In this document: positions 32,607 to 42,975 of the stretch, piece after piece | Layout: every line of letters starts with the position of its first letter | How positions within the stretch are numbered: position 1 is the stretch's first letter | Source: Spodoptera frugiperda | Taxonomy: Eukaryota; Arthropoda; Insecta; Lepidoptera; Noctuidae | Reading direction: 5' to 3' | Length of the DNA: 64,000 nt | NCBI RefSeq assembly: GCF_023101765.2 | Contig: NC_064213.1 | Location: 1,674,001-1,738,000, forward strand | Made by a program: the position numbers and the translations under genes | The notes under the pieces: generated by a model | The model's input: the letters and a program-made list of their open reading frames with translations, nothing else | The model's database searches: none | What the model was told of the DNA's origin: nothing

Positions 32607-33861
32607 ACCACATAGGTTTTAAAAATGAAAGTCGAAACAAAAGTTTCAAGTTTGACGTCTGTGTACTTTTCGAGGTTTTCATTTTCGCTAAAGAACTTTT
32701 TAAACACGATACTAGACTAAATAATTGAATTTAAAATCAAGGCTAGAATTGAACATTTTTTAAAATAGTAGAGGATCCGGTAAACATCACCCATTTACTT
32801 TTTAATTAATAAATAACTTCTTAATTTTTTTATTAATTATAGCCTGGCCAAGATATTATTAGACAACCCATATTTTTTAACATTTTTAATAAATAATTTT
32901 TATCCAACAAACAGATCGGTGAAGGTCAATGTCCCAACGGATTTTAGACCAGAATTGTTTATTTATAACCTTTAACAAAACATTTCCAAATACAAATAAA
33001 TACTGCTTTTAATTCAAAAGATAATTTCAAAGTAGTACTTTTGTGTGCAGAATAAGTTTACAAAAAGGTCACATACAATCTTAAGCTCGGGTTTGGCTTG
33101 CAGCCAGTGAACCAAACTAGGCTATAGAAAAACTTTACTATTGTTTCTCTTACAGCACATTACTGCATTCTTTTGCGGTCAATTTTAAGCAACCCGTTTA
33201 TTTATTATCTAAAGTTTAAATCTCCCATTCCACTATTGTCTTAAACAATAGTGGAATTTGGGATTTATTTTATTGAGCAACTTATTCACGCAATGGTTTG
33301 ATGAGGCTATTTTCACCAAGGATATGATATTATAATGATTAAGAAATATGTAGTATTTTAAAATATTTAATATTAAGATGGCCCTTTTCTTGCAGCGACG
33401 TATTTTTTAACCGTAGTATAATACCAATCCGTAGTATAACCGTGGTAAAATACCAATCCATTAATTTCTGAAGAAATATCGTATAACGTACAGAATATAA
33501 CGTAGGTGTAGTAAAAGCGTACATTCACACAACATACCTAACAATATTACAGGATATACATATGTATACTTCACTCATCCCCTATTCGTACTGAAAACAA
33601 TTATAATAATATTATAAACTTTAAATGAATATGAATATCTCAAGTTACAGAGCAAAAGCGATCGTCATTCGCAGGTAGGGTAAGGTAGGTAGATAAGTTA
33701 GTATTAAGTTTCATTAAAATTTGATGTAATCGACATCCGAAATAAGTTAGATTTTCTATTGCCAAAATTCTCAAATTACGCATAAAGTTATATATTTTTT
33801 CTTTTAATAATGAATGTCATATTAAATTACCAAAATTATCTGGTAGAATTTTGTTCCCTAC
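32607..33861. other. AT-rich DNA with one hairpin
   Basis: A perfect 13-bp hairpin (ATTCCACTATTGT and its complement, 33227-33257, 5-base loop) and a short local duplication near 33410-33462 (CGTAGTATAA ... ATACCAATCC twice) are the only structures seen. No gene. Confidence 0.5.
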
Positions 33862-34010
33862 CAGGAGCTGTTGACTGCCTAGTGGTTTACCAGAGCTACG
33901 ACTAGAAACGCAGTTGTAGGAACGGGGTTGTTTGTAAGAGTCTGACACTCCTTCTTGCTTCGCCCGAGGCAGGAGAAGTCATTGGGAGATTTCTCCCCCT
34001 TAAAAAGAAA
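33862..34010 (+). repeat. Family B repeat
   Basis: ACTGCCTAGTGGTTTACCAG, GTAGGAACGGGGTTG, AAGAGTCTGACACTCCTTC and a TCTCCCCCTTAAAAAGAAAG tail. Confidence 0.75.
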
Positions 34011-35362
34011 GGGTTGTTCCCTAAACTAGACTAACAAATCCTATTCAAAACATCACCATACCACACCACTCCACAACCAGACAAAAAACTTTCAACACAA
34101 AATGAAAATCGTTTTAAAACTACAGTAAACTTTCTTCAAAAAACCTCACTTTGACCGTTGCCAGATGTCGCAAGCTCGTTGTAATTAGCTTAGCTTAATT
34201 CGCTAAAGCCTACAACTTAAGTAGCAACATTTGGTTGGCATTTTGCCAGTCGCCACAGCCTGCAGAAGCTAAGATAGATGACAAAAGAAATAAAGCGAGA
34301 CTACGTAGGAAGACCAGGTGTCATATATTTTCGGGGATATTCAATTTTGTTTTGGAGATTGTATTCTATGTAGATTTGAGATGAGGCGTTGATATGGGGT
34401 GGCAAAATATTTGGTATAGATAAGTAAAGTAGAATATGTATGGGTTCGCAAAACTATACAGAGTGTTATTAGAATATAACTAGTTTCTACTCAGGAACAA
34501 AGTCATAGCGTTGTTCAAATACAATAATTGTATTTTAATTTATATTTTTTATGTCATGTTAATGAAAATCAGTTCAGAACAGTTATTAAAAAAAATTACG
34601 TCATTAGTAGCGGTTTCCTACAAGATTCATAAAAAAAAATGATTTTGATGATTCGATAAAAGTATTGAATTTGATTAGTTAGAAACTACTGTATTATTTA
34701 CGTTTTAGGGATTTTGAGTTAATATGAATAATACAAACAAACCATATTACAAATTTCCAGTACAATACAGAAACATTAATTTCTTACCATCCAGTTTCCT
34801 ATCTTTAAAACAACACGGAACACCCACAAAAATCTGACACACTACTCAGATATTAAAACTTCAATCTTCTGTTTTTTTTATCCACTTTAACTAAAACATC
34901 TGGCGACCACTGCCACGCAAAATTAGCCACACGCCAAACGTTACAAGGTCGTAAAACGTTTGCATTAGATCATCGACTTATTACGTTATTCTTTTGGGTG
35001 TTTCTTCTGTTTGTATGTTGAATTTTTGTCATTTTTTAATGTGTCGTGAACTGCATGTTCGCTTTCGTTGGTCTCGGATTAAATTGAAACGTTTCGGTAC
35101 AATGATCTTGGATGTTCTGTTAGTAAAATTGTGATGTAGGTACAGTTTATTCAATTAAAAATGGACTTTATGGTGTAAACATGAAAGCACGTATTTATTT
35201 GAAGTATTTAGTTTTCACAAATCTGTGTATTGAACTATCATAGATAAATCGATTAAAACAAACAGATGCTTTTTGGCCAGTTTGTTGGTTCGCCCTGATT
35301 TGTACGTTTAGACATCGTTCAAAACAAAGTATTAAACTCCTTAATCTAAATCAAAGTCTGCA
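34011..35362. other. Non-coding, nothing recognised
   Basis: About 1.35 kb without repeats or coding signals that I can support. Confidence 0.45.
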
Positions 35363-35575
35363 TCGCCACGCCTAGTATCGCCGATGTGGTAGGCAGAGGT
35401 GCATATTATGACATGCAATACTAATGTAGAATGTACACCCACTTTTCACCATTTTATTAAGTCCCATGTAATAGGGTTTGAGCCTATTGCCATAATATAC
35501 TGGGCACGATTCCAGACTCCGTGCTCCGCGTTACTACTGAGAAATTTTCGAAATCGTAACTGTCTAGTTTATAAA
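35363..35575 (-). repeat. SINE family C, head missing
   Basis: Reverse of the C-family body and tail (GTGGTAGGCAGAGGTGCATA, AATGTACACCCACTTTTCAC, TAAGTCCCATGTAATAGGG, ACTGAGAAATTTTCGAAA). Lacks both the tRNA-like head and the inverted tail insert of the 21.7-kb copy. The 62-codon frame here is repeat-derived. Confidence 0.78.
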
Positions 35576-35628
35576 GTATTGAATTAAAATGCTACCATTT
35601 ATTTACTTCTTCCTTATCTCAATTCCAG

Positions 35629-35723
35629 GTGCAGTGACCAGCTTCTAGAAGGAGTTTCGCGGGGGCAGTCCAGGTGGGCCCGCCGGTTGGTTGGGCCCAC
35701 CATCGCAGCGAGTTCTCTTTAGA
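35629..35723 (+). other. Candidate non-coding 5' UTR exon with strong hairpin
   Basis: A good acceptor (TTCTTCCTTATCTCAATTCCAG, split here as TTCTTCC and TCTCAATTCCAG, ending 35628) and a consensus donor (TTTAGA/GTAAGTG at 35723/35724) bound 95 nt that are far more GC-rich than the surroundings. All three frames contain a stop and there is no ATG, so a leader exon is more likely than a coding one. It contains a perfect 9-bp hairpin, GGTGGGCCC (35673-35681) with GGGCCCACC (35693-35701), 11-base loop, which would hinder scanning ribosomes if present in an mRNA. Spliced after 1591-1665, it would close the short upstream ORF with TAG at 35646. The gene is unknown; splice signals and composition are the evidence. 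Confidence 0.48.
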
Positions 35724-36547
35724 GTAAGTGTTTTGGAAAAAATATATTAGGTACTATATTGAAGCGTAGTTAAATCTATATGATAACTTGATAGTTTTGG
35801 TTACTTTACAACCTTTTCAATTTATCCAAATTACAACACTATCGAAAAGATAGTTTCATGGTGGCGTCTATCTTCTTTGGCCACACTTTAAAAATGGCAT
35901 TATAAATAGAGTCAAATTCATGAGAAGATATCAACATCATCCCGCACTTTTTTTATTGGGGGTGGAAACTTTCAAAAGGCGCCTACTTTTTTTTGTGAAG
36001 AAAAACTAGGTAGTGTTCTACCGTAGTAAAACCACCTCAATGGCCACTCCCAGCATCTATAAGAGACACCGCGTCCTCTAATAGTCCTGCCCTGAACCCC
36101 CATGATGCGCCTGTTACGGCATCATATCGTACATAACTTTGAATGATAAATTAAAGAAATCTATATTTCTTACCAATATTTATCTTCAGAGAGTCAACAA
36201 TTTATTTCAACAGACAAATCAAACATTAAAAAAAAACACTGTTTTTACAATAAAACAAATACAATCTTCGAACCGTTCACGCCTTCTTGACACCCATTAC
36301 GTGTCACAATAAAATCTTTGAGCAATAGACGCCAATGAAAATAAAAATTACTTCTACACCCAATTTTGTGAGATTGGAACAAAATAAATTTATTGTCAGT
36401 GAAACTTTTATGTCGAACACAAATTAATGGGACAATGTGCTGAGTTTGACGTCTTTGAAATTACGTTTGTGAAATAGCAAATAGTTAAATTAATTCTGAT
36501 GGAAGGTGTTATTTTCAATCGGTATTTATTATTACTTTATTTAGCAA
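35724..36547. other. Non-coding; one probable old repeat
   Basis: 35860-36125 has GC-richer sequence (CACCTCAATGGCCACTCCCA, CAGCATCTATAAGAGACACC, CCCATGATGCGCCTGTTACG) reminiscent of lepidopteran interspersed repeats, but there is no second copy here to confirm it. The remainder is unremarkable. Confidence 0.4.
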
Positions 36548-36790
36548 AACGTTGCCCTACACTAGGATTTTCTCCTGTGTCGTAAATACGTTTACAAAGT
36601 TTTCTTCACTATTTATCTGTGGAACCAGTGGTATCTATATAGTCTTAGAAAGTACGTATAACTCGTACGGAAAAAGTCTCATTGGTACTTGCAGTGCGTT
36701 GGTAGGTTGTAAACCCGGACTCTCATACATCAAAAGCGGTCGTCTTAAACCTCCGGATCACCCACATCAAACAATACACCAAACAAAACA
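36548..36790 (-). repeat. SINE E fragment fused to SINE D fragment
   Basis: 36548-36600 matches the E-family end (CTACACTAGGATTTTCTCCT). From 36601 the sequence switches to the D family (TTATCTGTGGAACCAGTG, AAGTCTCATTGGTACTTGC, ACTCTCATACATCAAAAGCG), both minus. This is a recombination or nested-insertion joint. The 82-codon open frame is spurious. Confidence 0.7.
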
Positions 36791-37096
36791 TGTCATTTAA
36801 TACAAACAAAAAAAATTCATTCAATACTTCTATAGACGGTAGCAAAAGATACCTATCTAGACTTAAATAGTTAAAACTTTTATACGTTGAAACATAAGAA
36901 TTTTAGTAACAAACATGTTTGTCTGTTCGTCACAATCAGTTAAACTTTGGGTCTAGGTTTCGTTCAGTTTCATTCTAATATTTTATTTTATAGAGCCTTA
37001 AATATTTTAGAACGTAAAATCGGATTTATTTGCCAAATAAAGCTGACTGATATTATAATATTTTGCGAATCTGTGTGATATAAAATTTATTATTTA
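36791..37096. other. AT-rich, nothing recognised
   Basis: No gene or repeat seen in about 300 bases. Confidence 0.45.
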
Positions 37097-37450
37097 CTAG
37101 CTGATGACCTCGGCTTCGCTCGTGGGTTACGGTTTTTTTTGGAACTGATAAAAGTAGTCTAAATTACTTCTTATATCAGTCATAGTGGGCTGACCAAAGG
37201 CCTCTTCTCACAAAGAAAAGATTTTGAGCATTAATCACTACGCTTGCATAAAGTGGGTTGCCGATTTTAAACTTATAATAATTAGATATCATAAGCTCAA
37301 GTTGCCTCAAGATGTTTTCATTCACCATTTGTCAGTGAAGTCTAAGTAATCTTAGAAAGTACATATAACTTGGAAAAAGTCACATTGGTAGTTGGTTTTG
37401 AACGCAGGTCATGCATAAGAAACGAGCGTCTTTCGACGACACGTCACAGC
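37097..37450. repeat. Family F fragment followed by SINE D (minus)
   Basis: 37097-37180 (CTAGCTGATGACCTCGGCTT, GCTCGTGGGTTACGG, AAAAGTAGTC) is a plus-strand F start. 37183-37450 is a reversed D SINE (GTGGGCTGACCAAAGGCC, AGATGTTTTCATTCACCATT, TTGAACGCAGG), degraded in the head. Confidence 0.7.
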
Positions 37451-38214
37451 AACTGACACAATAATATAAAAAAGACTTCATCAAACAATTCAATATTCAT
37501 CTATTCCTGTTTTTGTCTTGTACAATAGGTCTTCGTCTTATATTATTCCGATTCAACGCACATCCCCATTTACCTCTTTATTAAGCAAATTCATGGAGTT
37601 TGCTGATTCACGTACCATTTTCACTGAGCGTGAAAACCTCTGTTTTATTCCGAGAAACCGTTTTTTGTTCGTCCGAAAGAAAATTTCTTGAAAAAAAACG
37701 ACTCATCCCGTAAGCATTTGAAGTCCTTCCACTTTAATAATTCCTTGAGGATATTCAAACAACTGTTCTGAACGTTGTTATTATGATAATTTTTTTTTTT
37801 GTTATTATTTTCTAAATAGTTGAGTAAAAAAACTACGGACAAACACTTTGTTTGTGAACTCAAGTGTGATGATTGTTTTTTGTTTTTTATTTACATAATA
37901 TTTGAATACTTATAAGGCGTTGTTTTCTTTGTCTTCCATTTTATCTATGGTTATATACTTTCGGTTCATTAATTTTGTTTTTTATCTTAATATTTTCCTT
38001 ACTTTTTGATCAACACCGAATTTGATACAGATTGGAGTATTAATAATGTTATAAACCTGGATTAACAAAAAAGTTAACTTTGAACAACTCAGATTGGATG
38101 CTGCTTAATCTAACTGTAGGACAATCAAACATTTGTTATAATTGGACTGACTGAGAATTATAAAAGAAAAAAAAAATCTTATCAAACTTAGAACCGAATT
38201 ACTATCACTTTTTT
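37451..38214. other. AT-rich, nothing recognised
   Basis: No repeat or gene; the 72-codon minus frame at 37645-37863 is Lys/Asn-rich from A-rich DNA and not called. Confidence 0.45.
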
Positions 38215-38500
38215 GAAACGTTGCTCCACACTATGATTTTCGCCTGTATCCATGACACAAACGTACAAGTTCACGTACTTATGACCCGAAACAACAATTT
38301 ATGGATCACTATTATTTATTAACCTATTCTGAACTGAAAGCGATAATTCTTTTGAATAACATTACATCCAAATCTTCTAGAAAGCCACGACATAAGTAAA
38401 TACCAAAATGACGACAATAATAAACACTTGCTTCATGGGGGATCCGAACCCGCTACACGTTACACGGCAGCCACTGCGCCAATGGTGCAGTCAAATACCT
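38215..38500 (-). repeat. SINE family E with a ~120-bp insertion
   Basis: Minus strand: tRNA-like head with A box TGGCGCAGTGG and B box GGGTTCGGATCCC, then the body. Relative to other E copies about 120 bases (near 38308-38428) interrupt the body between TGGATCAC and the head. The head is the best match in the window to a canonical RNA polymerase III promoter. Confidence 0.78.
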
Positions 38501-39683
38501 GTCATTAGTCTCTACAACCTCTTTATCAACAAAACATTCTAAATATAACTAAATTAATTAAACCATCCTCGTGTTTTTCCAACATTTGTCCACAAACGGG
38601 TCCTGCATCTTTGCATCAATCTTGTTAATAGCCAGAACCAGGAAACTTGCAGAACACGACGATATAAACTTGAAACAATAACCATCTATCGTTAAAGTTG
38701 TGTACCGCGTTATTAATTAGAATGGCCGCTGTTATCGTAATGTGGGTGAAATTGTGTTGCTAAGTGCCCCATTGACATGTTTCATGGTATTTGAATGAAT
38801 GTGTCTTGTGAAGTTCGGTTTACAGTTAGTAATTTGGTTATGTTTTCAGTGAAATATTATGAAATTCAGATTATTTAGCGTTAACTACGAAATTTATGCA
38901 CTTCTGCCTACTCCTTCTGGGATAAAAGGCGTGACGTTCAACAACAAACAATAAATAAATTCGAATTTAACCTTAATACTTTCAATGCTACTTACAAAAT
39001 TTTATATTTGTAAAAAAATCTACTGAAATTGAAATCGTGACAAAATCTATTTATTTATTTTTGCATTTCCACCTTTGTAGGCTCAAAGGGGCTTGCATTT
39101 TTAAATCATCCCGATCTCATTTACATTAATAAAGTCAAATTCATATGAAGGTATATCTCAGGTACTTAGAAACCCTCGTTGAATCTAATAAGGGTCCATA
39201 ATTGGGGTCCAAGAGATTTTTTTGCCTTTTTTCTCTCGGAAAAATGCGAAGTCGTTTCTCGCATAAATGGACGATACAGCAGGTTTAATGTTTCGGATAT
39301 GAAAATGAATTGTAAAATTTAATTTTATGGATCGTCCAAAATGATAGGCGTTATGAAACAAAGAGATTTTACGAGTTAATTAGAAGAGTAAGTGAGGTGA
39401 TTAAAAAAATCTGCGTTTTTCAAATGACTTTTCTCTCATATACCTGTTGGTGTGGATATTTTTTGGGAGTTGAAACTCTCACAAAATTTAATGGGGCGAT
39501 TCTAAACGGAATAAGGAAAATTATAAAAGAAAAGGAAAGCGTTAAATATTACGTGTGGCTATATTTGGTGGCCCTGACTACTTAGTAGTCACGAACCTAC
39601 TGACCGTAAGCGTAATTGTAAAACGAAATTGGTTCAATTTCCAGTTTTCACACCACATAATTATTTTGTTTGTTTTTTGGAAC
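38501..39683. other. Non-coding with a SINE C tail
   Basis: 38895-38935 is a C-family 3' tail (CTTCTGCCTACTCCTTCTGG then AAAGGCGTGACG, plus). The rest holds nothing I can support; the 62-codon frame at 39397-39585 is featureless. Confidence 0.45.
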
Positions 39684-39740
39684 CGGTGACCCGTCTGCTC
39701 GTTTGCGCCCTTTACTCGCTCACCTAAAAGCGATCAGCGC
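39684..39740. repeat. Family A-like end fragment
   Basis: GGTGACCCGTCTGCTCG followed by GCGCCC resembles the family A end; it runs into the LINE relic. Confidence 0.45.
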
Positions 39741-39918
39741 CAACGGGTTCTCTGCGCTATGTACCCTGCCCACTACCACTTCAGCTTGCTTATCCGCTGG
39801 GCTATATCGGCGACTTTTGTTCTTTTGTGGATATCCTCGTTTTTATACGATCTTGCAGAGAAACTCCGAGCATAGCCCTTTCCATAGCGCGCTGAGCGAC
39901 CTTCAGCTTCTTGATAAG
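39736..39918 (-). pseudogene. Non-LTR retrotransposon ORF relic
   Basis: Minus strand: LIKKLKVAQRAMERAMLGVS and LQDRIK, then after a 1-base shift a frame with IHKRTKVADIAQRISKLKW, a stop in place of a codon, and WAGYIAQRTRWR. The run 'QR-ME-ML-G-SL-DRI' followed by 'RTKV-DIAQRI-KLKW-WAGH' is a block I recognise near the C terminus of endonuclease/reverse transcriptase proteins of RTE-type LINEs. One frameshift and one stop make it dead. The plus-strand 87-codon frame over it is a shadow. Confidence 0.75.
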
Positions 39919-40887
39919 GCTTATAGAGAGTGACTACGTTTCAGTCTCCCAGGTCATCGCTGTTCGTCTTGAGGTAACGCCAACGTTATTAACTACATCA
40001 AAATTAATAAATTAAATAAATAAAATATATATATGGAAGAGTAATGGTCAAACTATATTTAACGTCCATTCAAAATAAATAACGTACAAAATAATACACT
40101 ACAAAACTTATTCCAAAAGCCAAAAACCAGAACGTAGTGTGAATATAAATTAACACTAAACTATTTAGTTGTAGCTCTCGTAATTTCGAAGGCACTACAT
40201 GAATTCGCTGTTCACATAAAATAGTGTTGTTTGTAGTTCGCTATCGTTGCAAAAACTAGTTATTGTACAACTAAATATAGTTAATTAGGGGTGGGGAACT
40301 AAATATACAACAGTAACCACTGTGGACGTATTTATGTGCGGAAATATTATTGTAGAATAGTTTGTTTGTTATTGTTGAAAAGGTGAACCTTTGGGAGATT
40401 TGAATGTTAAAATAATGAAGGCTATCGTTTTTTTTTTGCTCAACAGATGGCGCTAATATAAGAGAAGGTTTTTTTGTCTTCTCACTGTAGCTATCAAAAA
40501 AATTATGACCATTGGTGTGGCACTAGATAATTCCCCATTGGATTAAAAGACAATAGGTTTACACTAGCTCCATCTGGCAAGCAAAAAATAACTAGTCGCC
40601 ATTGCATTATTTCTTATTTAGGTAATTATTAGACTTAAATATATCATTATTGTTGGGCAGAATATTATAAATAGTAATTCTTGAACAACACTTTAAACTT
40701 TATTTAAATTAAAATGCACAACTGAGTGATATGACATATACAATTTATACAATCAAACAGAGACAAGACTGACAGATTAATGACATTACAGAATGTGGTC
40801 TGTGGTTTGCAATTAGTAAACTAACCACAGCAATCATCATTACACTGACTTAAAATCGAAACAAACAACATTGATTATTTTATACAC
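39919..40887. other. Non-coding, nothing recognised
   Basis: No gene or repeat recognised. Confidence 0.45.
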
Positions 40888-41050
40888 CCCGGAGCTGCGG
40901 ACAAAGTCCGGAGCTGCGGCCAATGTAACAGGTTACCGGGGTTCCGGCTCAAACCAGGAGAGGGAACGGGGTGGTTTTTAGTCAGTAAGAGTCTGATACT
41001 CCCTTCTGCCTCACCCAAGGCGGGAAGACATTTGATGATTTTCCGCCCTC
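40888..41050 (+). repeat. Family B repeat
   Basis: CCCCGGAGCTGCGGACAAAG, GAACGGGGTGGTTTTTAGTC, AGTAAGAGTCTGATACTCCC and GATTTTCCGCCCTCAAAAAG. The CCGGAGCTGCGG start is duplicated. Confidence 0.78.
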
Positions 41051-42134
41051 AAAAAGAATAAATAATAGCAAATTTCTCAAAAGTACACTTCAATAAACAT
41101 AAAAAAAAACACAAACACCATATTTATTTTTCCCAACCAACATTTGGAAGCAAAAATCACGAAAAAGAAAACAAATGAATTGGAAGAGAAGGGAAAGGGA
41201 AAACTGCGTTATATTCGGATAATTAGATAACTTGATAAAGTCGTAAGAGATTTCGTAGATACGTTAGTAATAATCGTGTGGGGTGCTGTAATTACCAGTC
41301 TGAGCACTAATCGAGTTGGCATTCGGGTATAATTTGTAGGCGTTAGACATTTTCTGTGGATTGTGTAATTGTGTTGGCTGTAATTAGGGGGTTTTTAATT
41401 TGGGTATTTGTTACTTGTACGGGATAAGCTTAGTCTTAATGTGATAGTGATCTTTATTCTAAGAAACCTGGATAGAAAGTAGTACGTTTTCGAGTCTAAA
41501 AGATACATTTTAGTTTGGTTAATTTAAGTAAACATATGAAGAAGTTTGAAATGTGTCTGGTATATGGCAATTGGCTCAACCTATTACATGGGATCTAAAT
41601 TAACCATATATATTGTACAGTGACATTAAGGCCAAATTAATGCTTAATATAAATTAGTTACAAAATTAAATAATCTTTTACACTTACATCCAAAAACATA
41701 CTTACAGGAAAAAGGACCTAATTGCTATTAAAAATTGCACATTATTATAACACTTAATTGTCCTACTTACAAAAGGTCGCAATTCCTTCAACACACATAA
41801 TCACATACGTCATTTTACATTTGCATTACAAGATGCAGCTCTCTCCCTTTATCTTCAGTAGCCATTTTCTTCAGGTGGTCGTTCTCAGTGCATTTGGCTT
41901 CAGGGCATCCCACTTTACTTAAGCGGTCCGCACTCTCTATTCAAGAATTGTTCTTTGTAAAGCGCATTCAGTTTTACTTAGAATTTCCAGTTAAAAGTAA
42001 CACGGTACTAAATTTTAATGTTTTACACGTTATTCTGTAAAATTACAGATTTGTTTTCTGTAAAAGAAAATTCAGAAAGCACAAAGTTTTATTGGAATAT
42101 TCAAAACTTTTTGTATTAAGCAAAATATCTTTTT
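41051..42134. other. Non-coding with a SINE C piece
   Basis: 41555-41615 (GTATATGGCAATTGGCTCAA, CTATTACATGGGATC) matches the C-family body. No other feature supported. Confidence 0.45.
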
Positions 42135-42310
42135 TATGGTCCCGATAAACGACATACGGATCACCTGACCGTAAGCTATCGCCGCCGCACATAGACACCC
42201 GAGACACCAGTGGCATTTCAAGTGTATTGCCCGCTTTTTAAGGTTTAGGAATTTGAGGGACGTTGAGGAATCGGAGATTGGGAAGGGCAATCGAACACCA
42301 TTCACACAAC
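42135..42310 (-). repeat. Family A repeat, 3' half
   Basis: Reverse orientation: CGGATCACCTGACCGTAAGC, GACACCAGTGGCATTTCAAG, GGTTTAGGAATTTGAGGG and GAATCGGAGATTGGGAAGGG. The 77-codon frame is repeat-derived. Confidence 0.75.
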
Positions 42311-42789
42311 GCTTCCCATATTTTTAATTTGAATTTTAGCCACTATTATTAGCAGGTACTAACCGATATCCGTGTATCCTCCTAGTACCCGAAATTAAAC
42401 TCACAAAACAGTAATACGAAAATAGCAATTTTTGCCTACATAAAAACCTATTAGGAAGAACAAACAACGGCCACATATTCCAATCTGTACTCACTGTATC
42501 GGTGCCCAAAGGCAGGTATAATAATGTGGATAAAGGTAATAATAATAAAAACTAACTGTTATTACCCAAACGTTGCGGGTAATACCAATTTTGGCAATGT
42601 CTTGCGTTATGCACTCTGAAGAGAATATAGAATCTATTTAGCAAACAAACAATGTATGTATATAACGCTTTATGAAGTTGATAAAAAACCAGAAAAAATA
42701 GGCATAAGGGTGCTTTTCAACAACTGTCAGCCACTTTGCGGATATTGTCACTGCAACTAACTAGGTGTGTCGCGTTCTGCGCGCGCCTT
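42311..42789. other. Non-coding, nothing recognised
   Basis: Nothing recognised apart from a GC-rich GTCGCGTTCTGCGCGCGCC just before the next repeat. Confidence 0.45.
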
Positions 42790-42975
42790 AAAGAGGCATC
42801 AGACCACCACAGATGGGGCCCAGTAGGGCTGATGCCTAATCCAGAGCTGCGGACTACCTAGCCGGTTTACCGGGGCTCCGGCTCGACAGGCAGGAGTAGG
42901 AACGGGACGGTTTTTAGTCACACTTCCTCTCGCCTCGCTCAAGGCGGGATAAGTCATTGGATGATTTTCCCCACA
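42790..42975 (+). repeat. Family B repeat, full length
   Basis: From ACCACAGATGGGGCCCAGTA to GATGATTTTCCCC. It keeps the 5' part seen also at 5635 and 48252, which defines the start of the family, but has lost GTAAGAGTCTG before CACTTCC. Confidence 0.8.

Noticed and set aside
39670..39933. 87-codon plus frame
   Set aside because: Antisense of the LINE relic, which has clear family resemblance on the other strand.
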